The position numbers and the translations under genes were made by a program. A stretch of DNA of 24,171 nt from a virus. Each line of letters begins with the position of its first letter. The stretch's first letter is position 1. The stretch covers positions 1-24,171 of IMG/VR virus record IMGVR_UViG_3300021956_000468, one strand, 5' to 3'. Below the pieces are notes generated by a model. That model saw nothing but the letters and a program-made list of their open reading frames with translations. It ran no database searches and was not told the DNA's origin. Shown piece after piece: positions 1 through 9,700 of this stretch.

Positions 1-516
1 GCAGCTTTGCAACAGCTTTTGAATGATGTTTTCAACGTCCTCACCCACATAACCGGCTTCGGTCAGGGTGGTGGCGTCAGCCATGACAAAAGGCACATTC
101 AACATGCGCGCCATGGTTTGGGCCAATAAAGTTTTGCCAGAGCCTGTGGGGCCAATCAGCAAAATATTGCTCTTGGTCAGCTCGACATCGTCTTTCTTGG
201 ACGACGCTTTGTGCTTCAAGCGTTTGTAGTGGTTGTACACCGCCACGGCCAACGTGCGCTTGGCCGGTTCTTGGCCAATCACGTAGTTGTCGAGGTTAGC
301 TTTGATTTCTGCGGGCGTGGGCAGGTCGTTGCCGTTTTCTTTGGCCGCTTCTAGACCTGGCAACTCGTCACGGATGATTTCATTGCACAAGTCAATGCAC
401 TCGTCGCAAATGAAGACCGAAGGGCCTGCGATGAGTTTTTTGACTTCGTGCTGGCTCTTACCGCAGAAGGTGCAGTACAGCGTTTTCTCGCCAGAAGCGC
501 TTTTTTTATCAACCAT
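1..516 (-). CDS. clpX: ATP-dependent Clp protease ATP-binding subunit ClpX (partial, C-terminus beyond window)
   Basis: The first 172 residues of ClpX, the AAA+ unfoldase that recognises tagged substrates and feeds them into the ClpP chamber in the cytoplasm. Reading from the ATG at 516, a four-cysteine zinc-binding domain is visible (C15, C18, C37, C40), followed by the linker and the start of the AAA+ module with Walker A GPTGSGKT at residues 122-129. The frame is open to base 1, so the Walker B, sensor and C-terminal regions are missing only because the window ends. It lies 35 bases after clpP, so it is probably cotranscribed, although no clear Shine-Dalgarno sequence precedes its ATG. The assignment is secure from sequence and context. 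Confidence 0.97.
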   Translation of the reverse strand, partial: MVDKKSASGEKTLYCTFCGKSQHEVKKLIAGPSVFICDECIDLCNEIIRDELPGLEAAKENGNDLPTPAEIKANLDNYVIGQEPAKRTLAVAVYNHYKRLKHKASSKKDDVELTKSNILLIGPTGSGKTLLAQTMARMLNVPFVMADATTLTEAGYVGEDVENIIQKLLQSC

Positions 517-551
517 GTCGTGTTTATGTTTGTGTGTGCGTTGTCTGTCGT

Positions 552-1160
552 TTAGCCGCGCTTGCTGATCACTTGATCAATCAAACCGTACTCTTTGGAC
601 TCGTCGGCACTCAGATAGTAATCGCGTTCGGTATCGCGCTCGATTTTCTCAAGCGGCTGGCCGGTACGCTCAGCCAAGATGCGGTTCAATTGGTCGCGCG
701 TCTTCAAGATTTCACGGGCGTGAATCTCGATTTCTGTGGCTTGGCCACGAGTACCGCCCAAAGGCTGGTGAATCATGACCTTGGAGTTGGGCAAAGCAAA
801 GCGCTTGCCCTTCTCGCCTGCGGCCAACAAGAACGCGCCCATGCTGGCGGCCATGCCGATACACAGCGTGGACACATGAGGCTTGATGAAGTTCATGGTG
901 TCGAACACCGACATACCCGCACTCACCGAGCCGCCGGGGGAGTTGATGTAGAGCGAGATGTCCTTATCGGGGTTCTCGCTCTCAAGGAACAACAATTGCG
1001 CCACCACCAAGTTGGCGGTTTGGTCGTTGACCTCGCCCACCAAAAAGATCACGCGCTCTTTGAGCAAACGTGAATAGATGTCGTAAGACCGCTCGCCGCG
1101 GCCCGACTGCTCAATGACCATGGGGACCATGCCCAAGGCTTGTGTATCCAGTGCGCTCAT
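552..1160 (-). CDS. clpP: ATP-dependent Clp protease proteolytic subunit ClpP
   Basis: A 202-residue serine protease that forms the tetradecameric barrel of ClpXP/ClpAP. The catalytic triad is visible with the family spacing: S106 in the GMAASMG motif, H131 in MIHQPLGG and D180 in ERDYYL. The oxyanion-region glycines (SPGGSVSAG) are also intact. The length matches ordinary bacterial ClpP. The ATG at 1160 follows AAGGAAACAAC, a usable ribosome site, and the gene begins 20 bases after the tig stop, consistent with a tig-clpP-clpX operon. Nothing is truncated or unusual; this is a normal host housekeeping gene. Confidence 0.98.
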   Translation of the reverse strand: MSALDTQALGMVPMVIEQSGRGERSYDIYSRLLKERVIFLVGEVNDQTANLVVAQLLFLESENPDKDISLYINSPGGSVSAGMSVFDTMNFIKPHVSTLCIGMAASMGAFLLAAGEKGKRFALPNSKVMIHQPLGGTRGQATEIEIHAREILKTRDQLNRILAERTGQPLEKIERDTERDYYLSADESKEYGLIDQVISKRG

Positions 1161-1180
1161 GTTGTTTCCTTGTAGGAGGA

Positions 1181-2491
1181 TCAGGCTTGACCCATCAATT
1201 CGTCGAATGAAATCGCTTTGGCGTTGACCTTAGCTTTAGACAAGATGAAGTCAGTCACGTTGTTTTCAATGACGATGGCTTCAACTTCGCCCAAACGGCT
1301 CATGTCGCTGTAGTACCAACGCACCACATCGGCTGGCTTCTCGTAGCTAGAGGCCAGTTCTTCGATGTGCGCTTTGATTTGCTCAGCCGTGGCTTGCAAG
1401 TTGTTGGCGCGAACCAAATCAGCCACCACCAAGCCCATGCGCACGCGCTTTTCAGCTTGTGGGCGGAACACGTCGTCAGGGATCGGGGCTTTGTCAGCGT
1501 CTTTGATGCCACGGGCCTTGAGGTCAGCGCGAGCGCCTTCGACCATGCGGTCGAGTTCAGCTTGCACGCTGGCGTTTGGCAGGTCGAGTTCAGCCTTAGT
1601 GGCCACAGCATCCAAAGCCGCTTGCTTGTTGCGACCCAACAAGCGGAATTTCACTTCGCGCTCGAGGTTGTTTTTGATGTCAGCGCGCAAGCCTGCCACG
1701 GTGGCTTCAGCCACGCCCAAAGACTTGGCCAATTCGTCGGTCACTTCTGGCAAGTGAGCGGCTTCGACTTTCTTCAAAGTCACCAAGAAATCGGATTGTT
1801 TGCCGGCCACGTCTTTGCCGTGGTAGTCAGCGGGGAAGCTCAGGGGGAAAGTCTTGCTTTCGCCCGACTTCATGCCGCGCACCGCATCTTCAAATTCTTT
1901 GAGCATTTGGCCTTCGCCGAGCAAGAACTGGAAGTCTTCGGCTTTGCCGCCTTGGAATGGCTCGCCGTCAATCTTGCCTTCGAAGTCGATGGTCACGCGG
2001 TCGCTGTCTTGAGCGGCACCGTCCAAGCCACGTTGGGCGAAGGTGCGGCGTTGCTTGCGCAAGATGTCGATGGTTTTGTCGATGGCAGCATCTGTCACTT
2101 CGGCAGACACGGTTTCAACGTCAACACCGGCCATGTCAGCAAACTTCACTTCTGGGTACACCTCGAAGATGGCTTCGAATTGCATTTCACCTTCAGGCGC
2201 GCCTTCTTTTTCAGTGATGCGGGGTTGGCCAGCAACACGCAATTTGGCTTCGTTGGTCGCCAATTGGAATGCTTCGCCCACTTTGTCGTTCATCACTTCG
2301 AACTGGGTGGAGTAGCCGTAGCGCTGAGCCACGATGTTCATCGGCACTTTGCCTGGACGGAAACCGTCAATCTTGACTTGGCGTGCCACGCGCTTCAAAC
2401 GCACGTCCACTTCCTTGGTGATGATGTCCACAGGCAACGACAAGGTGATCTTGCGTTCCAATTTTTCCAAAGTTTCAACAGTCACGGCCAT
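1181..2491 (-). CDS. tig: Trigger factor, ribosome-associated chaperone and peptidyl-prolyl isomerase
   Basis: A 436-residue trigger factor, which binds nascent chains at the ribosome exit tunnel. The ribosome-binding signature GFRPGKVP is at residues 43-50, the same position as in Escherichia coli. An FKBP-type isomerase domain follows (about residues 150-245, beginning [16 protein letters not shown]), then the helical C-terminal chaperone arms. The ATG at 2491 has a good ribosome site (AGGAGA, seven bases upstream). It heads the tig-clpP-clpX cluster. It is the last clearly chromosomal gene before the phage block, and its promoter region is next to the presumed insertion junction. Confidence 0.98.
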   Translation of the reverse strand: MAVTVETLEKLERKITLSLPVDIITKEVDVRLKRVARQVKIDGFRPGKVPMNIVAQRYGYSTQFEVMNDKVGEAFQLATNEAKLRVAGQPRITEKEGAPEGEMQFEAIFEVYPEVKFADMAGVDVETVSAEVTDAAIDKTIDILRKQRRTFAQRGLDGAAQDSDRVTIDFEGKIDGEPFQGGKAEDFQFLLGEGQMLKEFEDAVRGMKSGESKTFPLSFPADYHGKDVAGKQSDFLVTLKKVEAAHLPEVTDELAKSLGVAEATVAGLRADIKNNLEREVKFRLLGRNKQAALDAVATKAELDLPNASVQAELDRMVEGARADLKARGIKDADKAPIPDDVFRPQAEKRVRMGLVVADLVRANNLQATAEQIKAHIEELASSYEKPADVVRWYYSDMSRLGEVEAIVIENNVTDFILSKAKVNAKAISFDELMGQA

Positions 2492-2520
2492 GTGGTTTCT
2501 CCTAAATTGGCATGGTCAGC

Positions 2521-2538
2521 AGCGGCCTTGTGGCCGCT
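2521..2538 (-). promoter_or_regulatory. Hairpin in the tig leader
   Basis: A perfect inverted repeat, AGCGGCC and GGCCGCT separated by four bases, lies about 30 bases upstream of the tig ATG in the untranslated leader. There is no T-tract after it, so it is not a classic terminator. It could stabilise the 5' end or modulate translation. The structure is seen directly; the role is unknown. Confidence 0.45.
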
Positions 2539-2659
2539 TGCTATCAATCAAATGGTGCGCGGGGCGTGGGTCGTAAATCTAATTAAATCAACAACTTAAA
2601 CCCGTAACGCGGGATTTGTGCGGGAATCGAGGCAAAGCCGAATTCCGACTAAGCCTTAA

Positions 2660-2668
2660 ATTGTAGCA
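2660..2668 (-). promoter_or_regulatory. Candidate extended -10 element of the tig promoter
   Basis: On the minus strand the sequence TGCTACAAT gives an extended -10 (TGn) followed by TACAAT, five of six matches to the sigma-70 consensus, about 170 bases upstream of tig. The -35 position (TCATCT) is poor. It may be the native tig promoter, just on the host side of the phage junction. This is inference from a short motif. Confidence 0.35.
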
Positions 2669-2772
2669 ATAGGGGTGAGTATAGATGAGTGCCCCCATAC
2701 GACTACCCTTGTGGGGCTGGGGGCTGCGCTATCGGCTCCATCCATAACCGGGGCCGCCACGGCAAGGTCTCC

Positions 2773-2815
2773 CGCACTGATATTGCCGCCTCAGTGCGCC
2801 GCGTGGACTTCGCGG
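2773..2815 (-). terminator. Two abutting hairpins downstream of the endolysin (possible transcript end or processing element)
   Basis: In the transcript sense, a 5-bp stem CCGCG/CGCGG with a seven-base loop (2815-2799) is followed without any gap by an 8-bp perfect stem CGCACTGA/TCAGTGCG with a ten-base loop (2798-2773). They begin about 15 bases after the endolysin stop. There is no T-tract, so intrinsic termination is doubtful. RNA protection, processing or a recombinase-arm site are alternatives. Confidence 0.35.
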
Positions 2816-2829
2816 TAATGTTGGCGGTG

Positions 2830-3261
2830 TTAAAGAAGATTTGCCTCTGTGGTCCTTCGCTTGACTAGGCCGGGCAGCACTCGGCCACCTCCGCGCACCC
2901 AGCGCATGAGTTGATCTTTGGCTTGGTCCCACTGGCCAGCATTGACCACCCGGCGAAGCGTTGACGCCTGCAAGGACCCAAGCCCCAAGTTGTAGGCAAA
3001 GTCAGCAATGGCGCTCAAGCGGTCGCCTTTGAGGTTTGGGCAAAGTGCGAGCGTGCCGCGTGAGAACTTGAGCGCATCCATGCGCATGCGCTGGTCGGCG
3101 TACTCTTGAGTCCATGCCCTGCCGGGGAAAACGTCAGCCCCAGTTGAGCCCCACCCGCACGTCCAAACGCCAGCCGGGCACAAGTACGGCACTAGCTTGC
3201 ACCCTTCAAAGGTGCGAATCAGCTCATAGAGCGCGGCTAATTCAGCCTGCTCGTTTGTCAC
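2830..3261 (-). CDS. Phage endolysin, GH24 (T4-type) lysozyme
   Basis: A 143-residue muramidase that cuts peptidoglycan at the end of the lytic cycle. The family's catalytic arrangement E-(8)-D/C-(5)-T is visible as E19, C28 and T34, with Cys in the middle position as in the lambdoid R and P21-type enzymes. The downstream AIADFAYNLGLGSLQASTLRRVVN segment is also typical. The start is a GTG at 3261, inside the last codons of the upstream membrane-protein gene, giving a 20-base overlap and probable translational coupling. The N-terminus is not hydrophobic, so it looks like a canonical holin-dependent rather than a signal-arrest endolysin. It is the last phage gene before the chromosome. Confidence 0.9.
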   Translation of the reverse strand: MTNEQAELAALYELIRTFEGCKLVPYLCPAGVWTCGWGSTGADVFPGRAWTQEYADQRMRMDALKFSRGTLALCPNLKGDRLSAIADFAYNLGLGSLQASTLRRVVNAGQWDQAKDQLMRWVRGGGRVLPGLVKRRTTEANLL

Positions 3262-3712
3262 GGTTAATCACCCGGGTGGCGAAGTAGAAGCCGATGATTA
3301 CGCCCACCAGCTCACGGTCCCAGTCGCTCATCTTCCAGCCTTGGGAATTCAGCGCGCACACCCAAAGGTAAAGCGCCAGCGAGGCGGCGGCTGGTCGGAT
3401 GACGCCATTCCAAAGGTCAACCAACAAGATGCCCGTCTTCTCTGTGGCCCGGCTTGTTGCCTGCAAGAAAGCGTTGGCATCAATCCGGGCAATATCGGCG
3501 TCAGCTTGGACCATCACTTCTTTGACGCCCAACTCGGCTTGCAGTCGGATGCGCTCACAGTCGCGGGCATGCCGCTTATCGTCCAGCTCCGCTTGCAGGG
3601 TGAGCATGGCTTGCTCATGCTTGTGGTCTTGGGCTTTGGTCCACATGGCGGCCAGCTGGCCCCAAACCATGCGGAATGCCGCACCACCCAAGAAAGAAAT
3701 AATCGCGCTCAT
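3242..3712 (-). CDS. Holin-like membrane protein next to the endolysin
   Basis: A 156-residue protein. The ATG at 3712 was chosen over one six codons upstream because GGAGG sits at correct distance before it. It has a short hydrophobic N-terminus (about residues 1-24), a charged, probably helical middle (about 28-82), and two hydrophobic segments near the C-terminus (about 105-121 and 134-146), ending in a basic tail (RVINRDKRAG). This layout resembles the three-helix holins found with phage and gene-transfer-agent endolysins, and its overlap with the endolysin gene supports a lysis role. A spanin-like or other envelope role cannot be excluded. No separate Rz/Rz1 pair is visible nearby. Confidence 0.6.
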   Translation of the reverse strand: MSAIISFLGGAAFRMVWGQLAAMWTKAQDHKHEQAMLTLQAELDDKRHARDCERIRLQAELGVKEVMVQADADIARIDANAFLQATSRATEKTGILLVDLWNGVIRPAAASLALYLWVCALNSQGWKMSDWDRELVGVIIGFYFATRVINRDKRAG

Positions 3713-3766
3713 TGATGCACCTCCATGCACTTGATGCTATGGGTGGGTGCACTCAATGGCGGACAT

Positions 3767-6700
3767 TTATTGCAGGTCGTCGCGCTTGGTTCGCAAGATG
3801 TCGAGCTTGTCGCGCTGGCCTTGGTTGTAGCGCTCGCGGCTCTCGCTGGTCATGGACTGATTGCGGTTGGCGCTGCGAATGTTTGCCCGAATCTCGCGTT
3901 CCTCTTTGCTTATGTCGGCGCGCTGGTATTCGACGCCGCGCTCAGGGTCTACGGCGCGAATCTTGGTGCCTGTGAGCACGTCGGGCAACGTGGTCGAAAG
4001 CGGAATGGGGTCGCCTGCTTTGGTGCGCCCGGTGTACGGTCCAAACTCAGTGTCAAACGTGTAGGCAGCTGAGTCCATCAACTTGTTGAAGTTGAAGCTA
4101 CCCGGCACGAATGGCGCGTTGGGGGTGAGCTGCTTGTAGATGTAGCCAGCACGTGTTTGCGCAGCTTCCCAAGAAGTGTCTGACTTCTTCACCAAGTCTT
4201 TGCCGCTGAATGTGTCCACGTTCCACGCGATTGCAGCGGTCATGGTGAGCATTGGGTGCGAGGGCATCATGGGCGCAGGCACGGGCAAGCCGTTGGTCTG
4301 GTTGCTCACATCGAACAAGTCGCCCAAAGGCACCCGGCGCGTCACATCCATGAAGGCTGGTTTTCCCTCGACGTTGAACGGCATGCGGATGGCCCGGTGG
4401 GTACCAATCGCGGAGCGCCCTTGCATGTACTCGGGCAAGCCTTTGCGCTCTTTGTCTTCGTCGCCACCGCTGAAAAGATAGCCCAACCAGTTGGCACCAG
4501 CGAGCAAAGCAATGGGGGCCAGCAAGCGGTCAGGTCGCGTCATGGCCGTGTGAATCAGCATTGGCACGGCTTTGTAGGTGTACGCAAAGAACGGGCTATA
4601 CGTGCGCTTGATGAGCTCCACGCCCTCTGGCATATCGGCATAGTTGAAGATGTAGCGCTCAGTGTCCGTCACGGCATCGTCTGGCGACATCCCGGCTTTG
4701 CGTCGATCAGCGTAGATCATCAACTTGAAGAACTGGTCTTCAAACTCATAGGCGCTTTGCATCTTCTCGCGGTACCAACTCACGGGTTTGCCTGTCTTTT
4801 TCAAGAACTCGGCAACCTTGCCCACGCGTGAAGTGGCCACGCTCTCGATGTCGGACATATCCGCCAGGTCGGGCATGAGCAAGTTTTGGATTTCCAACGT
4901 CGCCCACTCGGTACCAAACAAGCCCTTGTCCACCGCCTCTTTGTAATACTCGCCTTTGGTGCGGTACTCGCGCACCGTGTTGCGCCAGTTGGCTGGGTTG
5001 GCCGGGTTCAAGCCAGCGAAGTGCATCACAAAAATGTTGCTCACCACGTTGTTGCCGTGGCTGACTGGGTTCCAAACGGTCTTGCCTTCTTTCCACAAGT
5101 TCAATGCCGTGTCGTAGGCTTGCATGAGCACGCCCTTGGGTTGCGTGTTGCGCTTGAGTGAGTCGGCCACTTGAGGCTCGACATACATCCCAGCCAGCGA
5201 GCCATAGGTCTTGGTACCGGGTGCGCCCTTGACCTCGACGTTTGGCACTTGCACCCAGCCGCCGGGGTTGTGCACCTTGGCCAAGTCGCTGTTGCTGGAG
5301 ATTGACTTGAACAGTCGGCCAATGGCCACATCGCGTTGGGTTTCCACATAGCCCATTGCGTAGCGAAGCACACCGTCACGGACCTCGCCCATTTCCTTGC
5401 GCTCGTCTTCGGTGAAGTCGCGCCACATGAGAATGGTTGTGCCGTTGTACTTGCTTGGGATGCCCTTGCCCGAGTCCATCGAGTCAAACAAGTCTTGAGG
5501 GATTTGCTCACCATCGGCCAAGCTGGAAATCTTCCAACCGAACTTTTGAGCCAACTCAACCTTGTTGACTGGCACCTCATTGACCAAGCCGCGCGATTGC
5601 AGGCGAGCGCCACGGATTTTCAAGCGGGCCTTGGTGAACCAAGATTGAAGCATCGCCTTATTGGTGAGCTTGGCCACCAGTGGCGTGCGGTACAAGCGAG
5701 GCAGGTAGTCTTTGACCAAGCGGTCTTCGGACAACATGCCCAGCTCAACCAACTCTTGCGCCTGCACATCAAGTGCCGCCGTGATTGATGCCGCCAGCTC
5801 CACCATTTCTTGCGGGGGAACGTCAGCCACCTTGGCTTGGTTTTCAATCATGTCGGACAAGAGCACGCGTTGCTCTGGCGTCAACTCCATGCCTGTCTCT
5901 GCAATGCGCTTTGCGTTCTCCGTGGCTTTGTTTTGGTCCACGCGGAACTGCCGCAACATTTGCTTGAATGCCTCGGGCTTGTTGTCGGCCATCTTGATTT
6001 GGCCAAGGTAGTCCGTCGCATAGGCGGCCATTCGGTCGTAGACCTTGCGGCCTGCCACCCACTGCTTGCGGCCAGCGGCATTGACCTCAACGCTGAATGC
6101 GTCCTTGGCATTGATGGGCTCAAACTTGCGCTTTGGCTTTCCGAGGTCCAAATCAGTTTGGTCTGCCTGCTGTTCTTCTCCCTTCATGGAGAAGGGCACG
6201 TCGGCCATGTCGTTCCAAGTGTCAGTGGCTGGCTTGGCATCCACCTCGATCTTGCCGAAAATTTCATTGATGAGCGCGTGGGCCTCGTCATTCTTCACAG
6301 AGCGCAAGTCGGCAGCGTATTTCTTCAAACCAAAGAAGTCCGCCAGTTGGGCAAGCCACTTTGTAACCACGGAGCGAACACGCTCAAGCACGGGTTTGTC
6401 TAGCGTGCCGCTGCGGTTTTCCTCTGCGAAGATGGCCAAGGTTTCATCCACGCCGCGCGCTTTGGAGAATTCCTCGCCATGCGTTGCCTTCGTGCGCTGG
6501 CCAACTTCGGTTTGCACCCAAGCGTCTGCTTCATTCTTGATGAAGCTGTCGCGCTCGTACAGTTTGGCCATTTGAGCTATAAACTGGTCTTTGGTCAGAA
6601 ATCGGCGCAAGCCATAGTGGAGCAATTCATGGAAAAACGTCCGTTGTACTTCGACTCGACTATGGAGGAAATCACGGAAAAGATAAATGCTGGAGTTGTG

Positions 6701-9700
6701 CAGAGCACCGGAAATTCCATCACTATCGCTTGCCCCCGGAAGTACCCCGACCGCAGTATCAAGCACCCGAATTACGGGTTTGTGCGCGAACTTCGCGAGC
6801 GCTTGGCTAATCTCATCTTCAATCGCGGACGGCGTTAAGCGCTCAGAAATATTGACGCCCTTGCCTTTGCCGCTTGTGCTGTAAATCTCCACCCCCTTGT
6901 CGCTGTCGCGGGTTTCGATGGCGCTAAAGAATTCATCAAAACCTGCTCGAATCGCTGGAATTTCGTCAGCCGTTGGGTATGGATAACTGTCATCCATCTG
7001 CATGCCAAGCGCAGCCATTGCTTTCCAAGTCTCAGGGTCAACAATGTTGGCCAAATAATCATTCGATGCACTTTGGTCTTGCAGTTTGGCAATCAAATAG
7101 CTCTCGAAGGCACGTGCCGACATTTCCACGTCAGTAGTCCAATAGTCTTTGCTGCGCTTGCCATCGAGTTGTGCAGAGCGTGCCTTAATGGCCGTCGAGT
7201 TAATCGCCTTCATCACGACGCCATAAGCGTCCACCATTTCTTTGCGCACACCTTTGTCTTGATACAAATACTTACTGCCAATCGAAGCGAGCTTCACATC
7301 GGTGGCGTCTGTCATCATGCCATCGGCTTTGTTGCGCTTGCGTGAGAAGTAGTTGTCCAGCGCGTGCCACCATTCATGGCCAAGACTGCCAGCGCCATTT
7401 TTCTTGGTGAGGTTAATAACCACCATGTCGGGCTCATAGTGAGCGGCGGCAGGACTCACACCACCACTACCACGGGCGCCAAACGCAAGGCCCAGCTCGC
7501 CATTGAGCGAGATAGCTTTTGGTGGCACTTCAAGCACAGCGGCCATGTCCATCAATGCGTCGTATGCGTCATTGAGGTCTTGCTGGCGGCGGCCTTGAGC
7601 AACCCAGTTACCAAACTCCACACCACGGAAACCAAACGCGGCGCCAAACATTTGAGGCGTCACATCCTGGCCGTTGCGCATATCTTCACCCACGCGCGGC
7701 TTGTTTGTGTCGCGGCGCTCACGTGGAATTTCTTTAGCCTTTTCCAATTTGTCCACCAGCTCGGCTTGGCTTTCAGCTTTGTAGGTGCGTGCCTCTTTGA
7801 CCGTGGCGAATGGCCCGGCCAAGTCGATGTAATTGCGGCCCAGCTTCTTGCCAACAAAGAAACCATCGACACGGTGCTTTGAATAAATATCGAAGGTGAC
7901 TTGCTTCTTGGCATCCGCTTTCGCGTTCATGCCCGCATACATTTCTTTGAACTTGGTGAGGACTTCTTCTTTGGTGTTACCTGCGGCGATGGTGCGCGGC
8001 CAGCTACCAAATGATGTCGACTTCGCCTTTTGCTCAATCACCCACTTGGTCACATTCTTCTCGCCCGAATAGAGCGAATAAAAGTGCTCATCCATCGTGA
8101 TGCCATCAAGTGATTTATCGTGACCAACTTCCAAGTAAAGCTCAACGCGTCCTTGCAGTGGCTTTAGTGTGCGTGACTCTTGCAACAACTTCTTGGCTTG
8201 TGCTGCGGAGTTGTCGCCAGGTGCCATGATTGAACTGGCCATTGAGCGAAGGCTCTTGACCTGCTCTGCCCAGCGTTTTACCTTGTAGCTTTGGCGTGGC
8301 TTGGCTGGAATTTCGTCGCGTGCTGCACGAATAAATGCCACGGTCCAGGGGTCAGTGCCGTTATCGAGTAAAGCTTGATAGTCAGGCTGCGGCCAAACCT
8401 TTGAAAGTGGTTGCAATGCAATGTCGTCGTCAACAACTTCGCCAAGTTGGTCCTTGAATGAAGTCCACACGTCTTTTCGTGCGCCACCAATCTTCTGGCC
8501 AAAGTCTGCGATTTTGTCTTGCGCCTCGGTTGGAGTTTCGGCTTGTGTCACTGGCTTGTTGCTGCGCTCAATCACTTCGTCTTTGGCTGAGAACATAGTC
8601 GAGTGAGTGCGCGGTGATGAAGTTGAAACCCATTCGCCATCGCGCTTGCCAACGCCTTCAACGGTCACGGACCAGTTGCCGCCATTCCAATCAAACGATA
8701 GGACGCGGCTGTTTGTTTTCCAATAGTCGCTCTTGATGATGTTGCCCACTGCAAAGTGGTCTTCGAGCTTGGCGCGTAATTCTGCGGTGCTCTCTTTGCG
8801 TTTGCGTGCTGGCTTGGCTGGTGCTGCTGCTGGCGTCGCTTCTGGCGCTGGCTCTACCTGCGCTTCTTCTGTTGCTGGGGCACTGAAAATATCTTGCTGG
8901 CCAGACAATGAATCTTCGGCGCTTTGACCAAGCTGAAAGTTATCTGAACTGGCACGCTGACGGTCAGCAATGTCTTTTGCCTCGCGCTCTGCCTTGGCGT
9001 TTTGTTCTGCCTCTCGGTCTAGGCGCTTGCGTTCTTGCTCGGCCTGTTCGAGCTTGGCCAAGCGGTCCTCAATGTCTTGAGGCGTGTAGCTGGTTAGTCC
9101 GTCTTGCTCTGCCAGTGGCGTGTAGGTGACGCGGGTTGCGCGATAGTTGCGTCCATCACCAACATTTTTCCCAGTCAAGGTAATGCTTGTGTTCTGGGTT
9201 TCATCATTAACTGGCATGGCATGAGTTGCCAGGCCCATGATTTCGCGCCATTGTTCAAATTGCGCTTTGTTCAACCGACCGTTTGAGACCTCTGTTTTCT
9301 TTGTGAACTTCTCACCGCTGTCGGATGTGAATTCTTCTGTATCAATGGTTGCGTTAGCCAACAATTTGTCGGCCAAAGAAATTAGCTGGTCGTTGCTTTC
9401 TTTGGTTGGGGCTTCAATTTGCCCTCGCGGATTCCCTTGTTCACCACCATCTTGGCCAGCATTTCCACTGCTTGTGGACTTGGTTGCTTCGGCAATGGCT
9501 TGGGTGAAGGCGTCTTTGGCGTGTTCATAGTATTCGTCTTGGGTGGCGTGTGGGTACTGTACTGCGATTCGCTCCAAAATGCTTTCGGCATCAATGCCTA
9601 GCGCATCCAGTTGGGCGGCATACGCGGCAACTTCGGTTTGCAGTTCTGGGGATGCTTGTTCAAAGCCTGCATCATCTTCTTGGCTTAATCCGAAGTCATC

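Larger units (their letters stand above)
2539..2829. other. Intergenic region containing the presumed host-phage junction
   Basis: No supportable gene lies between tig and the endolysin. The host-like part (up to about 2690) holds the candidate tig promoter and a small inverted repeat at 2600. The phage-side part holds GC-rich inverted repeats, including two abutting hairpins described separately. I looked for a tRNA on both strands and could not fold one. The exact attachment core cannot be read because the other prophage end is outside the window. No convincing rho-independent terminator with a T-tract separates the phage lysis genes from tig. Confidence 0.5.

Noticed and set aside
1367-2599. 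Long plus-strand open frame opposite tig
   Set aside because: It is antisense to an intact, clearly recognisable trigger factor gene; its length follows from codon bias in the GC-rich third positions.
2539-2829. tRNA gene as an attachment site upstream of tig
   Set aside because: A tRNA-Leu is sometimes found near tig in related bacteria from what I recall, but no acceptor, anticodon and T-loop arrangement could be found on either strand.
2729-2932. Small minus-strand open frame overlapping the endolysin end
   Set aside because: It is Arg/Pro/Ser-rich, out of phase with the endolysin, and lacks a ribosome site.
6600-6840. Plus-strand frame with ordinary-looking protein composition inside the giant gene
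   Set aside because: It is opposite the coding sequence around the HELLH motif, which is conserved in pattern; the giant frame continues without interruption.
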